Source: an uncultured Porphyromonadaceae bacterium (GTDB lineage Bacteria; Bacteroidota; Bacteroidia; Bacteroidales; Muribaculaceae). From it: a DNA stretch of 64,000 nucleotides. Below, one piece after another: positions 50,055-59,044 of the stretch; the first letter of the stretch is position 1; every line of letters begins with the position of its first letter. Location: NCBI GenBank assembly GCA_900541865.1, contig UQLO01000010.1, positions 9,376 to 73,375 of the forward strand, given 5' to 3'. The notes below the pieces were generated by a model. It made no database searches, was not told the DNA's origin, and worked only from the letters and a program-made list of their open reading frames with translations. The translations under genes were made by a program, and so were the position numbers.

Positions 50055-50923
50055 CGCGGCCCGCAACTGCCGCCACGGTGGGTATGTTCGACGGCGTTCA
50101 CCTCGGACACCGCACAATACTGGACACCCTGACCGAATACTGCTCGCAAACCGGGCTGGAGCCCCGCGTGTGCACCTTCACAACGCATCCTATGGCCCTT
50201 CTGACGCCCGAACGCACACCGGTGCGCATAAGTACCAACGCAGAGCGCCGGCGCCTGCTGAAAGAGGCGGGAGTGGACCGCGTCGACGAGCTCGACTTTG
50301 CCGACATACGCGCCTTGACGGCGCGTGAATTTCTCGAACGTCTGGCCGAGGAAGGCACCCGGGCGCTCATCATGGGCTTCAACAACCACATAGGCTGCGA
50401 CCGCCTCAACGCCGCGCAGGCCGCCGACTTGGGCATAATGCCGGTTGTGGAGGCGCCGGTGTGTCCGGGCCGCGAAGGCATCAGCAGCAGCGCCGTGCGG
50501 GCCGCTCTTGCCGACGGCCGCGTGCGCGATGCCGCCGCAATGCTCGGACGCCCTTACACCATCACCGGCGTCGTTGCGTCCGGCAACCGGATAGGGCGCA
50601 CAATAGGGTTCCCAACGGCCAATATCAGCCTGCCGGAGCAGATGCTGCCGGCCGACGGCGTGTATGCCGTCGACGTCGAAATACCCGGCGAGGAAGCCCC
50701 ACGCCGAGGCATGGCCAATATAGGCATGCGGCCCACCGTGGGTGGCGCCGGGCGATGGCTGGAGGTGAATATATTCGACTACGCCGCCGACCTCTACGGC
50801 AAGCCCGTCGGTGTGCGCTTTCTGGAGCGGCTGCGCGCCGAGCGGCGCTTCGGCAGCCTGTCCGAGCTGCAAGCAGCCCTCGAAGCCGACCGCGCCGCCG
50901 CCCGCCTGACGCCTGCGCCCTAA
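50051..50923 (+). CDS. ribF: Bifunctional riboflavin kinase/FAD synthetase
   Basis: Makes FMN from riboflavin and then FAD. The start at 50051 overlaps the HAD stop in ATGA and gives 290 residues, close to the usual 300. The N-terminal adenylyltransferase domain has TVGMFDGVHLGH and RTGVRISTNAERRRLL-like segments, then GREGISSSAVRAAL. The C-terminal kinase domain has IGRTIGFPTANI and VYAVDVEIP. It is the last gene of the coaX operon and stops five bases before a convergent gene. Confidence 0.94.
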   Translation: MTRPATAATVGMFDGVHLGHRTILDTLTEYCSQTGLEPRVCTFTTHPMALLTPERTPVRISTNAERRRLLKEAGVDRVDELDFADIRALTAREFLERLAEEGTRALIMGFNNHIGCDRLNAAQAADLGIMPVVEAPVCPGREGISSSAVRAALADGRVRDAAAMLGRPYTITGVVASGNRIGRTIGFPTANISLPEQMLPADGVYAVDVEIPGEEAPRRGMANIGMRPTVGGAGRWLEVNIFDYAADLYGKPVGVRFLERLRAERRFGSLSELQAALEADRAAARLTPAP

Positions 50924-50928
50924 CCGAT

Positions 50929-51609
50929 TTATTGCCGGGGGCCGAAGATGGCGGTTCCGATGCGGACGTGTGTGGAGCCGGCGGCGATGGCAAGCGGGTA
51001 GTCGTCGCTCATGCCCATAGAGATGATGTCGAAGCCTCGCAGGTCGGGGGCGGTGCGCAGGGCATCGGCGGCGGCCTCTGCGATGGCAGCGAAGTCGGCC
51101 GCCACGCGCGCAGTGTCGTCGGTGTTGGATGCCATGCCCATTATTCCGCAGATGTGGGTCGCACGGAGGCTTTCAAAGCGTCTGAGATTGAAAAATTCGT
51201 GTAGCTCCGCCGGGGAGAATCCGAATTTTGTATCCTCGCGGGCCACGTGGACCTGCATGAGGACCCGGCTGACTATTCCGGCGCGTTCGCTCTCTGCATC
51301 GATGACTTGCAGAAGCCGCTCGGAGTCAACACTTTCGATAAGGTGTACGCGACGCGTCGCCACGAGCTGGCGTACTTTGTTGGTCTGCAGATGGCCGATA
51401 AAGTGCCAGCGCACATCGTCGGGAAGCAGAGGGATTTTAGCGCACAATTCCTGCACGCGGCTTTCGCCGAAGGCACGCTGGCCGGCATCGTAAGCCTGGC
51501 GGAGTTGCTCGGCGGGATGAAATTTTGACACCGCCACCAGCTCCACGCCTTCGGGAACGGAGGCGCGGATGGCGGTGAGACGAGTTGCTATGGTGTCGGG
51601 GGCGGTCAT
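50929..51609 (-). CDS. YggS/PLPBP-family pyridoxal phosphate homeostasis protein
   Basis: A 226-residue PLP-binding protein with an alanine-racemase-like barrel, thought to keep free PLP in check and affecting amino-acid pools; it has no known enzymatic activity. The PLP lysine is K29 in VAVSKFHP. FIGHLQTNKVRQL, VHVAREDTKFGF, GIMGMASN and SMGMSDDYPLAIAAGSTHVR are standard YggS motifs. It is the last gene of the division cluster transcript, after DUF4494 by five bases. Confidence 0.93.
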   Translation of the reverse strand: MTAPDTIATRLTAIRASVPEGVELVAVSKFHPAEQLRQAYDAGQRAFGESRVQELCAKIPLLPDDVRWHFIGHLQTNKVRQLVATRRVHLIESVDSERLLQVIDAESERAGIVSRVLMQVHVAREDTKFGFSPAELHEFFNLRRFESLRATHICGIMGMASNTDDTARVAADFAAIAEAAADALRTAPDLRGFDIISMGMSDDYPLAIAAGSTHVRIGTAIFGPRQ

Positions 51610-51614
51610 TTGCG

Positions 51615-52049
51615 TCAGTCGACCACTTTCATGCCGTAGACGTCCATCAGTGGCGTTTCGGCAATGGATACGACTTCATAGTCGGCCAGGGTGCCTTCCA
51701 TGCCCTTGATGAAGTTATCGAGGGCATCCTTGAAGTTGGAGGCCTGCACCAGAATTTGGGAGATGGAGCGCTTTTCGGTTGCGGTCTTCTCGTCGATGGT
51801 TATGAAAGCCACCTTGACGAGATACCAGCGGTCGGCGCCCTCGTTGAAGAAAATCTCGGATATGCGGGTGCGCTTTACGGCATCGACGGAGAACTCGCCC
51901 GATATGAAGGGTCGCTGCTCCTCGGTGATGCGAGCCTCGGCTTCGGTGAAGCTGAGGGCATCGACCAGATAGGGTTCGGAAACTTTCTTGGCGGCTCCGT
52001 TTTCCTGGAGCTTGTCGTATTTTACTTTACATTCAAACCAATTTGCCAT
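51615..52049 (-). CDS. DUF4494 family protein
   Basis: A 144-residue cytoplasmic protein beginning MANWFECKVKYDK and ending PLMDVYGMKVVD, the full length of the Bacteroidetes DUF4494 family. It is alpha/beta with conserved FYNEGADRWYLVKV-like and ILVQASNFKDAL segments; no active-site pattern is evident and no function is known. It is 21 bases after the sirtuin gene and five before yggS. Confidence 0.82.
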   Translation of the reverse strand: MANWFECKVKYDKLQENGAAKKVSEPYLVDALSFTEAEARITEEQRPFISGEFSVDAVKRTRISEIFFNEGADRWYLVKVAFITIDEKTATEKRSISQILVQASNFKDALDNFIKGMEGTLADYEVVSIAETPLMDVYGMKVVD

Positions 52050-52070
52050 TGTCTTTTTTACTTTAAGATT

Positions 52071-52778
52071 TTAAGAATGTGCGCCGCCACGGAGCAGTGC
52101 GGCGAGTTCGACCATACCCTCGGAGGCCTTTTTGGGAATCACGGTGACTCCGGCGGGGACTGCGCTCGGGTGAGGGTCGATGTAGTAGATAGGCACCCCG
52201 CGACGAACGTAGTGGAGCAGCGCCGCTGCGGGATATACCTGCAGGCTGGTGCCGATGATGACGAAAACGTCGGCCTGAGCGGCAAGTTCGGTGGCCGGCT
52301 CGAACATGGGGACGGCCTCCTGGAAGAAAACGATGTGGGGGCGCACATGGTGGCCGTCGATGATGGTGTCGACAGTGGTTTCGTCCTCCGGCCGGAGCTG
52401 ATAGACAAGCGATTCGTTGTCGAGGGCGCGCACTTTCAAGAGTTCGCCGTGAAGGTGAAGCACCTTGGAGGAACCGGCGCGCTCGTGGAGGTCGTCGACG
52501 TTCTGGGTGATGACGTATACGTCGAAAATGTCCTCCAGCTCGCGCAAGGCGCGATGTGCGGCGTTGGGCTCCACGGAGGCGAGCTGGCGGCGCCGTTCGT
52601 TGTAGAACTTGTGGATCAGAGCCGGGTTTCGACGAAAGCCGTCGGCACTTGCCACGTCCATGACGGGATATTGCTCCCAGAGGCCTCCGGCGTCGCGAAA
52701 GGTTGTGATGCCGCTTTCGGCGCTTATACCGGCGCCGGTGGAGACAACCAGTCGGGGTTTGCGGATTTCAGCGGTCAT
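52071..52778 (-). CDS. NAD-dependent deacylase, sirtuin (CobB-like)
   Basis: A 235-residue SIR2-fold enzyme that removes acyl groups from lysine using NAD. The NAD loop is STGAGISAESGITTFRD (about 13-29), the motif TQNVDDLHERAG lies near 91, and the catalytic histidine is in LHLHGEL (H110). Y59 and R62 in FYNERR form the Y-x-x-R pair that favours succinyl/malonyl-lysine in CobB and SIRT5. It lacks every cysteine, so the structural zinc of most sirtuins is absent. The gene overlaps the ftsZ 3' end by 11 bases. Confidence 0.9.
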   Translation of the reverse strand: MTAEIRKPRLVVSTGAGISAESGITTFRDAGGLWEQYPVMDVASADGFRRNPALIHKFYNERRRQLASVEPNAAHRALRELEDIFDVYVITQNVDDLHERAGSSKVLHLHGELLKVRALDNESLVYQLRPEDETTVDTIIDGHHVRPHIVFFQEAVPMFEPATELAAQADVFVIIGTSLQVYPAAALLHYVRRGVPIYYIDPHPSAVPAGVTVIPKKASEGMVELAALLRGGAHS

Positions 52779-54096
52779 CGAGGGTGAAGTTTATTTCGTT
52801 GCTGTTCTGCTTTTTGCGAGGTTCGGGCGCCTCGATGGGAGTAGCCTTTGCGACAGCGACCTTGCGCTTGTCGCGGCGGAAGGCGGGGCTGTTTTCGAGC
52901 TGCTCGATGGCCTCGTCGTTGTCGAGCTGGTCGGGGGTGAGGATGTAGTAGTTCTGTGTTTCCTGCTTGCGTCGGTAGTCGGCAACCTTGTCCTGGCCGT
53001 ATGCCTGAGCGATGCCCCGATCGATAGGTTCGGGTTCGTCCTGCTCGTCGTGGACGCCTTCGATGATACGGTCGCCGGTGCCATGTTCGATAGTAACGTC
53101 GAAGCCGGAAGCCAGCACGGTGAACTTGATTTGGTTTCCGAGTGACTCGTCGTAGCCCCAGCCGAAAATCACCTTTACGCGGGCGCTCATATCGTTGACG
53201 AAGTTGTTTGCCTCGCTTATTTCGCTCATCTTCAGCGGCGGATCGATCTGACGGCTATAGTAGAAGGCGAAGAGGAGGTGGCGCGAGGATTCAATGTCGG
53301 TGTCGCACAGCAGGGGCGAGTGGAGAGCGTTCTGGATGGCCTTGCTCATACGGTTTTCGCCTTCGCCGTAGCCCACGGAGATGAAGGCTGTGCGGCCGTT
53401 GCGCAGGGTAGTGGTGACGTCGCGCATGTCGATGTTGATCACCGAGTGGTTGGTGACCATTTCGGTTATGCTGCGCGATGCCGTGGCCAGGATGTCGTCG
53501 GCCTTGGAGAAGGCGGCGCTCCACTCCATATCGGGGTATATGTCGCTGAGACGGTCGTTGTTGATCACCATCAGAGCGTCGACGTTTTTCTTCAGGCGTG
53601 CCGCGCCGTCGAGGGCGCCGCGCATCTTGTCCATGCCCTCGAAGAAGAAGGGAATGGTGACGATGCCCACCGTGAGCACGCCGCGCTCCTTGATTACGCG
53701 TGCCACCACGGGGCTTGCACCCGTTCCGGTGCCGCCGCCCATACCGGCGGTTATGAACACCATGTCGACGCTACGGTCGACCAGGCGTTCGATTTCGGGC
53801 ACACTCTCTTCGGCGGCGGCAGCGCCAACCTCGGGGTCGCCGCCGGCGCCCAGACCCTTGCAGAGCTTGGGACCGAGGAGCAGCTTGGTGGGAGCGTTGC
53901 AGTGGTTTAGGGCCTGCCGGTCGGTGTTCATGGCCACAAATTCGACACCCTTGATGTTCTGGGTGCACATATAGTTGATGGCGTTGCCGCCGCCGCCACC
54001 GGCCCCGATAGCTATTATGATGGGGTCGGAAGCCGACTGGGGCATTGCCGGGTTGTCAAGTTTCTGGAGGAGTTCGGAGTCTTCTGCTTCTGCCAT
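52768..54096 (-). CDS. ftsZ: Cell division GTPase FtsZ
   Basis: Tubulin-like GTPase that polymerises at mid-cell. The nucleotide loop AIGAGGGGGNAI lies near 29-40, the tubulin signature GGGTGTG at 120-126, and the T7 synergy loop NIDMRD at 221-226. After the core (to about 335) comes a linker with DRIIEGVHDEQDEP and a conserved tail NEINFTLDDR that would bind FtsA. At 442 residues it fits Bacteroidetes FtsZ. It lies 41 bases after ftsA. Confidence 0.97.
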   Translation of the reverse strand: MAEAEDSELLQKLDNPAMPQSASDPIIIAIGAGGGGGNAINYMCTQNIKGVEFVAMNTDRQALNHCNAPTKLLLGPKLCKGLGAGGDPEVGAAAAEESVPEIERLVDRSVDMVFITAGMGGGTGTGASPVVARVIKERGVLTVGIVTIPFFFEGMDKMRGALDGAARLKKNVDALMVINNDRLSDIYPDMEWSAAFSKADDILATASRSITEMVTNHSVINIDMRDVTTTLRNGRTAFISVGYGEGENRMSKAIQNALHSPLLCDTDIESSRHLLFAFYYSRQIDPPLKMSEISEANNFVNDMSARVKVIFGWGYDESLGNQIKFTVLASGFDVTIEHGTGDRIIEGVHDEQDEPEPIDRGIAQAYGQDKVADYRRKQETQNYYILTPDQLDNDEAIEQLENSPAFRRDKRKVAVAKATPIEAPEPRKKQNSNEINFTLDDR

Positions 54097-54137
54097 AGTA
54101 ATTGGAGTGGGGAGAGAGAGTATGGTGAATAGTAACC

Positions 54138-55628
54138 TCAGTTTCTGTCGTTGTCGTCCTGTTCGGGGTCTGCGAAGATTCGCGCGAAGCGGTCGCGGAA
54201 GCTTTCGATGATGCTCTTTCCGGAGCGTTGCTCGCGTGCGGGCTGCTCGTCGGCTTCTTCTTCGGGTTCTTCGTCGTCCTCGCCGTCGTCGCCGCCCCAG
54301 TAAGCGGTGCGGTTATTTCGGGGCGTGTCGTCGTCGGCATCATCATCGTCTTCGAGGAGGTCGTCGTCGTCCTCGTCGCGATATGACGAGGTTTTTCGGG
54401 CCGGAGGTGCCGGCGGCGTGGCGGCGCGGCGCGGACGCTCATCGGCGGGCTCGTCGTCGACTATTTCGCGCACTTCGGCCGGCTCGGGGTCGGCTTCCGT
54501 CTCCAGCGGCGAGAGGCCCTCAGTATCATTGTCGGCGGCCATGAGCATGGCCACGATGTCGATGTTTGCCGTTGTGGCCTGCGCGGGGTCGGCAAAGCGC
54601 ACGCAGGCGGGCAGTGCGGCGGTGCGCACGGCCAGTCGGCTCTGGGCGCCCAGCATGGTTCCGAATTCGGGCAGGCGGCTGCCACCGCCGGTGAGGATAA
54701 TGCCGGCGCCGAGGTTTTCGGCACCTATGGCGCTGACTTCAATCTGGTTGACGATGTTTGCGGCAATCTCGCCGGCGCGGGCGCGGACGTAGTTGTTGAC
54801 TTCCTCGGCGTTGGCGCTCTCGGCGGGGTTTTCGCTGAGGTCGCCCAGGGTGATTTTGAAGTCTTCGGCGGCGGCCTCTGTGAGAGTCAGACCGGCCATA
54901 AGGTCGCGCGTGATAAGCCGCGAACCCATCGGGAGAGTGCTCAGGAAGGCGAGGGTGCCGTTTTTATAGATGGCGACGGTGGTAGTTTCGGCTCCGAAGT
55001 CGACCAGGGCGCAACCGAGCTGACGGTCGTCGTCGGTTAGGACAGCGTCGGCCAGAGCGAGCGGCCGCAGTTTGTAGGCCACGTTGCCCGAGCGTATTGT
55101 TTCGAATTTGAGACGCTCGAGGTTCTGGCGGTTTTCGCGGGCGCAGGTGAGCATGAGGAATTCGCCGCGAAGGTTGTTGCCTACGGTTCCGACGGCGGGG
55201 CTTACCTGGACGTTGTTGACGTAGTAGTTTCGCGCAATGGTCTCCTCGATGTTTTTGGAGGCGAAGAAATCTTTCTCGGCCTCGTTTCGGAGGCGGCGTA
55301 TGGTCTGCTCGCTCACCTCAATCTCTTTGGGGAACTGTAGGGTGGCCGTAGCGGGCGTTCCGCCCAGGGAGCGACCACCCAGCGAAAGGGTAACGGCCAT
55401 GACCTTACGCGGGGCCACGGCGGGGTTTGCTTCCAGGCGGCGGATAATATCGTTGACGGCGGCTGAAACTTCGCGCACATTCTGCACGCGGCCGTGGCGC
55501 ACGCTGTTGGGGGCATGCACTTCCTCGACGGCGAGAACCGTGATACGGCCGTCGGAGCCGACAACGGCAGCGGCGCCTTTTATTTTGGACGAGGCAATCT
55601 CGATTGCTACTAAGGATGAGGCTTCCAT
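54138..55628 (-). CDS. ftsA: Cell division protein FtsA
   Basis: Actin-like membrane tether for FtsZ. Phosphate-binding segments are VAIEIASSKIKGAA (phosphate 1), ALVDFGAETTTVAIY (phosphate 2) and GIILTGGGSRLPEF (adenosine). The core is followed by an acidic, disordered stretch at about 385-470 with runs of Asp/Glu (DEDDDDLLEDDDDADDD). The C-terminal amphipathic helix KSIIESFRDRFARIF then anchors to the membrane. The acidic insert is much longer than in E. coli FtsA (420 residues in total versus 496 here). Confidence 0.95.
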   Translation of the reverse strand: MEASSLVAIEIASSKIKGAAAVVGSDGRITVLAVEEVHAPNSVRHGRVQNVREVSAAVNDIIRRLEANPAVAPRKVMAVTLSLGGRSLGGTPATATLQFPKEIEVSEQTIRRLRNEAEKDFFASKNIEETIARNYYVNNVQVSPAVGTVGNNLRGEFLMLTCARENRQNLERLKFETIRSGNVAYKLRPLALADAVLTDDDRQLGCALVDFGAETTTVAIYKNGTLAFLSTLPMGSRLITRDLMAGLTLTEAAAEDFKITLGDLSENPAESANAEEVNNYVRARAGEIAANIVNQIEVSAIGAENLGAGIILTGGGSRLPEFGTMLGAQSRLAVRTAALPACVRFADPAQATTANIDIVAMLMAADNDTEGLSPLETEADPEPAEVREIVDDEPADERPRRAATPPAPPARKTSSYRDEDDDDLLEDDDDADDDTPRNNRTAYWGGDDGEDDEEPEEEADEQPAREQRSGKSIIESFRDRFARIFADPEQDDNDRN

Positions 55629-55646
55629 CGGTTTTGTGGTATAAGG

Positions 55647-56501
55647 TCAGGGGGCTTCCATGCCGGCCAGGGCTATGCTGTCCGGTATATGGGTGGTTTC
55701 ATTGTCGAAGTGGTCGAGGATGCCGGACTGTTCCTCCACTGTTACGAGCTGAGGAGGCGCCGGCGCTTTGTCGCGGCGGGTGGCGACAACCTGACCGCGC
55801 CATTTCACGGCCAGAGTGTCGTAGTGCATCCATCCTACCGTGGGCATTACCTGGCGGTAGAAAGCCTGCAGGCGCCGGAACTTGTCGGCCACCATGGAGG
55901 TGTCGCCGAAGTTTACGACGTGTCCCACCACTCGAGGCACAAGGATGATGTCGCCGTCGGGCTCCTGGGTTACGGTGGCTACTATGCTGCCGGCGTCGGG
56001 GTCGCGGGCTATGAAGTCGAGCAGGGGGAGGAGACGCTCGGCAGGATGAATGCTGTCGAAGGAGCCCACCACGACCGGCACGTCGAGGTGGTAGCGGAGT
56101 TCGGCCGATATTTTCTTGCCGCAGATGTTGATGTAGTACGACTCGGGGCCGTCGAAGACGCGCGCCACGGGCACCATCGGTGTCACTTCGAGCCGCAGAC
56201 GGCCGTTGGTGAGTATGTTGGCGTTGACGGTCTCTATCTTGTCGGAGGCATCGAGCCGTCGCTCCAGGCCGTAGAGATCGAAAGCCTGCCGGCGCACGCG
56301 GAAAGCGGTGTCGGAGTCGAGGCCGCACTCGCGGGCTATGTCGGCGGCGGTGATGAAGCGGCTTGCGGGGTCGGCCATGACAATGTCCACACCGGTGAGG
56401 GTGTCGGCCTGCGCCATACGCCAAGTGACCGGCACGGCAAAAGCCACGTAGGCCACCATGACCAGCGTGAGCACGCACATCCACACAGATTTCTTGTTCA
56501 T
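55647..56501 (-). CDS. ftsQ: Cell division protein FtsQ
   Basis: Bitopic divisome protein: short cytoplasmic N-terminus, one helix (VWMCVLTLVMVAYVAFAV), then a periplasmic POTRA-type domain (LTGVDIVMADPASRFITAAD) and the beta domain (LVPRVVGHVVNFGD, and VAKWRGQVVA-like strand near the end). I start at ATG 56501; a TTG two codons upstream is possible. The 284 residues end with a disordered tail. It occupies the expected place between murC and ftsA. Confidence 0.9.
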   Translation of the reverse strand: MNKKSVWMCVLTLVMVAYVAFAVPVTWRMAQADTLTGVDIVMADPASRFITAADIARECGLDSDTAFRVRRQAFDLYGLERRLDASDKIETVNANILTNGRLRLEVTPMVPVARVFDGPESYYINICGKKISAELRYHLDVPVVVGSFDSIHPAERLLPLLDFIARDPDAGSIVATVTQEPDGDIILVPRVVGHVVNFGDTSMVADKFRRLQAFYRQVMPTVGWMHYDTLAVKWRGQVVATRRDKAPAPPQLVTVEEQSGILDHFDNETTHIPDSIALAGMEAP

Positions 56502-56534
56502 TGTCAATACCTTAAGGAGAGATGAGCGAAAAAG

Positions 56535-57911
56535 TTACTTCTTGAGAGCTTGCACCAACGCGGGCACCAGAAGACTGAGGTCGCCGGCGCCGAGCGTCAA
56601 TAGGATTTCAAAGTTACATTTTTTTGCCGTATCCACAAAATCTTCTTTGCGAATGAGGCTTTTCCGGGGCGTTTTGAGGCGGTCGAAGATTATTTTCGAC
56701 GACACTCCGGGGATAGGTTGCTCGCGGGCCGGATAGAGGTCGGTGAGTATAACCTCGTCGGCAAGGTCGAGGGCGGCGGCAAACTGGGGCGCGAAGTCGC
56801 GGGTGCGGCTGTAGAGGTGGGGCTGGAAGGCCACGGTGAGGCGTCGGCCCGGGTAGAGGGCGCGGACGGACTCTATTGAGCGGCGTATTTCGTCGGGATG
56901 GTGGGCGTAGTCGTCGATTACGGCGCGTCCGTGGGGGCCGCTCTCGCGCAGGTGGAACTCGAACCGACGCTCCACGCCGGGATAGCTTGCCATGGCGGCG
57001 CGAGCCAGCTCTGGGGTGAGTTGTCCGGCGATGTCGACGGCGGCAAGGGCGGCGGTGGCGTTGTCGATGTTTACGTCGACGGGCACGCCGAGCTCAATGT
57101 CGGCTATGGTGCCGCGCGGGCCGGTGAAGTCGAAGAACATACGGCCGTCGGCGACCCGCACGTTTGAGGCGCTGTAGTCGCCCTCGCCGCGGCCGTATGT
57201 GAATACGCGGACGCCCTGCGGGGGACGGGGCGTGAATTTGAGGCCGGTGTGCATGAGCAGTGCGCCGTCGGGGCGGATAAGCTCGGTGAAGTGCGAGAAA
57301 CTTTCCAGATAAGCCTCTTCGGTGCCGTAGATGTCGAGATGGTCGGGGTCGGTGGCGTTGACGACGGCCACATAGGGCGTGAGCTGGTGGAAGGAGCGGT
57401 CGTACTCGTCGGCTTCTACCACGGAGAACTCGGTGCCGGGGTCGAGGATGAGGTTGCTGTTGTAAGCTCCGCGCATAATGCCTCCGAGGAAGGCCTCGCA
57501 GCCGGCCGGTCCGGTGTGCATGATGTGGGCTGCCATGCTGGATGTTGTGGTTTTGCCGTGGGTGCCGGAGAAGCAGAGGCTCTTGGTGGCGCGGGTGATG
57601 TGTCCGAGCACCCATGCGCGCTTGCGCACCTCGAAACCACCGGCGCGGAAGAAGGAGAGAGGGATATTCGCGTCGGGCACCGCCGGGGTGTAGACCACCA
57701 GAGTGCCTTCGGGGTTGCGGTAAGGCTCGGGGACGGCCTCCATGGAGTCGAGGTAGCTCACGGTGCAGCCTTCGTCGGCCAGTTCGCGGGTGAGGGTGCT
57801 TTCGGTGCGGTCGTAGCCCGCCACGGGCAGACCTTTGGAGAGGAAATATCGTGCCAGAGCGGCCATTCCGATGCCGCCTATGCCCGCAAAGTATACTCGC
57901 TTGATTTCCAT
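56535..57911 (-). CDS. murC: UDP-N-acetylmuramate--L-alanine ligase
   Basis: Adds L-alanine to UDP-MurNAc in peptidoglycan precursor synthesis. The P-loop is CFSGTHGKTTTSS (GTHGKTTT at 116-123). The N-terminal UDP-binding glycine loop is FAGIGGIGMAAL, and EADEYDRSFHQL and DDYAHHPDEI carry the metal and nucleotide residues. At 458 residues it is normal. The start at 57911 follows the murG stop by two bases; a longer upstream frame is within murG. Confidence 0.96.
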   Translation of the reverse strand: MEIKRVYFAGIGGIGMAALARYFLSKGLPVAGYDRTESTLTRELADEGCTVSYLDSMEAVPEPYRNPEGTLVVYTPAVPDANIPLSFFRAGGFEVRKRAWVLGHITRATKSLCFSGTHGKTTTSSMAAHIMHTGPAGCEAFLGGIMRGAYNSNLILDPGTEFSVVEADEYDRSFHQLTPYVAVVNATDPDHLDIYGTEEAYLESFSHFTELIRPDGALLMHTGLKFTPRPPQGVRVFTYGRGEGDYSASNVRVADGRMFFDFTGPRGTIADIELGVPVDVNIDNATAALAAVDIAGQLTPELARAAMASYPGVERRFEFHLRESGPHGRAVIDDYAHHPDEIRRSIESVRALYPGRRLTVAFQPHLYSRTRDFAPQFAAALDLADEVILTDLYPAREQPIPGVSSKIIFDRLKTPRKSLIRKEDFVDTAKKCNFEILLTLGAGDLSLLVPALVQALKK

Positions 57912-57913
57912 TG

Positions 57914-59044
57914 TCAGTTTTTGTTCGACTCTACTATTTTGTCTATTTCGTCGGCTATGCGTTCGTCGCTGTCGGAGCGGCCGAGCGCGAGGATGTTTTT
58001 CGAAAGTTTGTCCAACTCGGCGGGGTCGGCCACCAGTCGGCATATCTCGGGCCAGAGGACCTCGGGGGCGTCGGCATCGGTCACCATCACTGCAGCGCCG
58101 CGGTCGACGAGGGCCTCAGCGTTATGGCGCTGGTGGTCTTCGGCGACATTCGGCGAGGGAACGAGCACGGCGGCTTTGCCGAGCATTTCGAGTTCGCTTA
58201 TGGTACCGGCTCCGGCGCGCGCCACAACCAAGTCGGCGGCGCGATAGGCTGTGGCCATGTCGGAGATGAACTCTCCGGAGCGCAGCCAGGCGGGTTCTTC
58301 GCCGCCGAGGGCCTCGCGGCAGCGCTCGCCATCGACTTTGCCGGTCTGCCAGTAAACGCTGAAGGTGCCGTCGGCCGACTTGTTGTTAACAACATTTATC
58401 ATCACACTGTTCAGCGTGCGGGCGCCCAGGCTGCCACCCACGATGAGCACCAGGGGCTTGTCGGGGTCGAATCCGAGAGCTTCCTTGGCCTGCGCCTGCG
58501 TCATCGAGCACTCGGCGAGGGACTTGCGCACGGGGTTGCCGGTGAGCACGATGGTCTCGGCGGGGAAGAAGCGGTCCATGCCTTCGTAGGCGGTGCATAT
58601 TCGGCGCGCCTTCTTGGCCAGCAGTTTGTTCGTGACGCCGGCATAGCTGTTCTGCTCCTGCAGCAGAGTGGGCACGCCACGGCGCTGCGCGGCCTTCAGG
58701 GTGGGTCCGCTGGCGTAGCCGCCCACCCCGACGGCGATGTCGGGCTTGAAGGTTTTGACTATACGTCGCGCCTTGCGCAGGCTGCGGAAGAGCTTGAAGA
58801 GCACTGCTATGTTGCGCCAGGGGCGTCGGCGGTCGAAACCGGCCACGGGCAGCCCCTCGATAGCATATCCGGCGGCGGGCACGCGGGTCATCTCCATGCG
58901 GTCTTCGGCGCCGACGAAGAGAATTTCGGCGTCGGGATGGCGTCGGCGCACGGCGTCGGCGATAGAAAGAGCCGGAAAGATGTGGCCACCGGTGCCACCT
59001 CCGCTGATTAGCACGCGCAGCGGTCGGGATGCGTTATTTGGCAT
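57914..59044 (-). CDS. murG: Undecaprenyl-PP-MurNAc-pentapeptide GlcNAc transferase
   Basis: Makes lipid II by adding GlcNAc to lipid I at the inner membrane. The glycine loop ISGGGTGGHIFPAL is at about 13-25, and GVGGYASGP, LLQEQNSYAGVTNK, VGGSLGAR and ARAGAGTISELEMLGKA match the GT28 donor and acceptor sites. The chosen ATG at 59044 overlaps the ftsW 3' end by 11 bases and gives 376 residues, typical for MurG. Confidence 0.96.
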   Translation of the reverse strand: MPNNASRPLRVLISGGGTGGHIFPALSIADAVRRRHPDAEILFVGAEDRMEMTRVPAAGYAIEGLPVAGFDRRRPWRNIAVLFKLFRSLRKARRIVKTFKPDIAVGVGGYASGPTLKAAQRRGVPTLLQEQNSYAGVTNKLLAKKARRICTAYEGMDRFFPAETIVLTGNPVRKSLAECSMTQAQAKEALGFDPDKPLVLIVGGSLGARTLNSVMINVVNNKSADGTFSVYWQTGKVDGERCREALGGEEPAWLRSGEFISDMATAYRAADLVVARAGAGTISELEMLGKAAVLVPSPNVAEDHQRHNAEALVDRGAAVMVTDADAPEVLWPEICRLVADPAELDKLSKNILALGRSDSDERIADEIDKIVESNKN

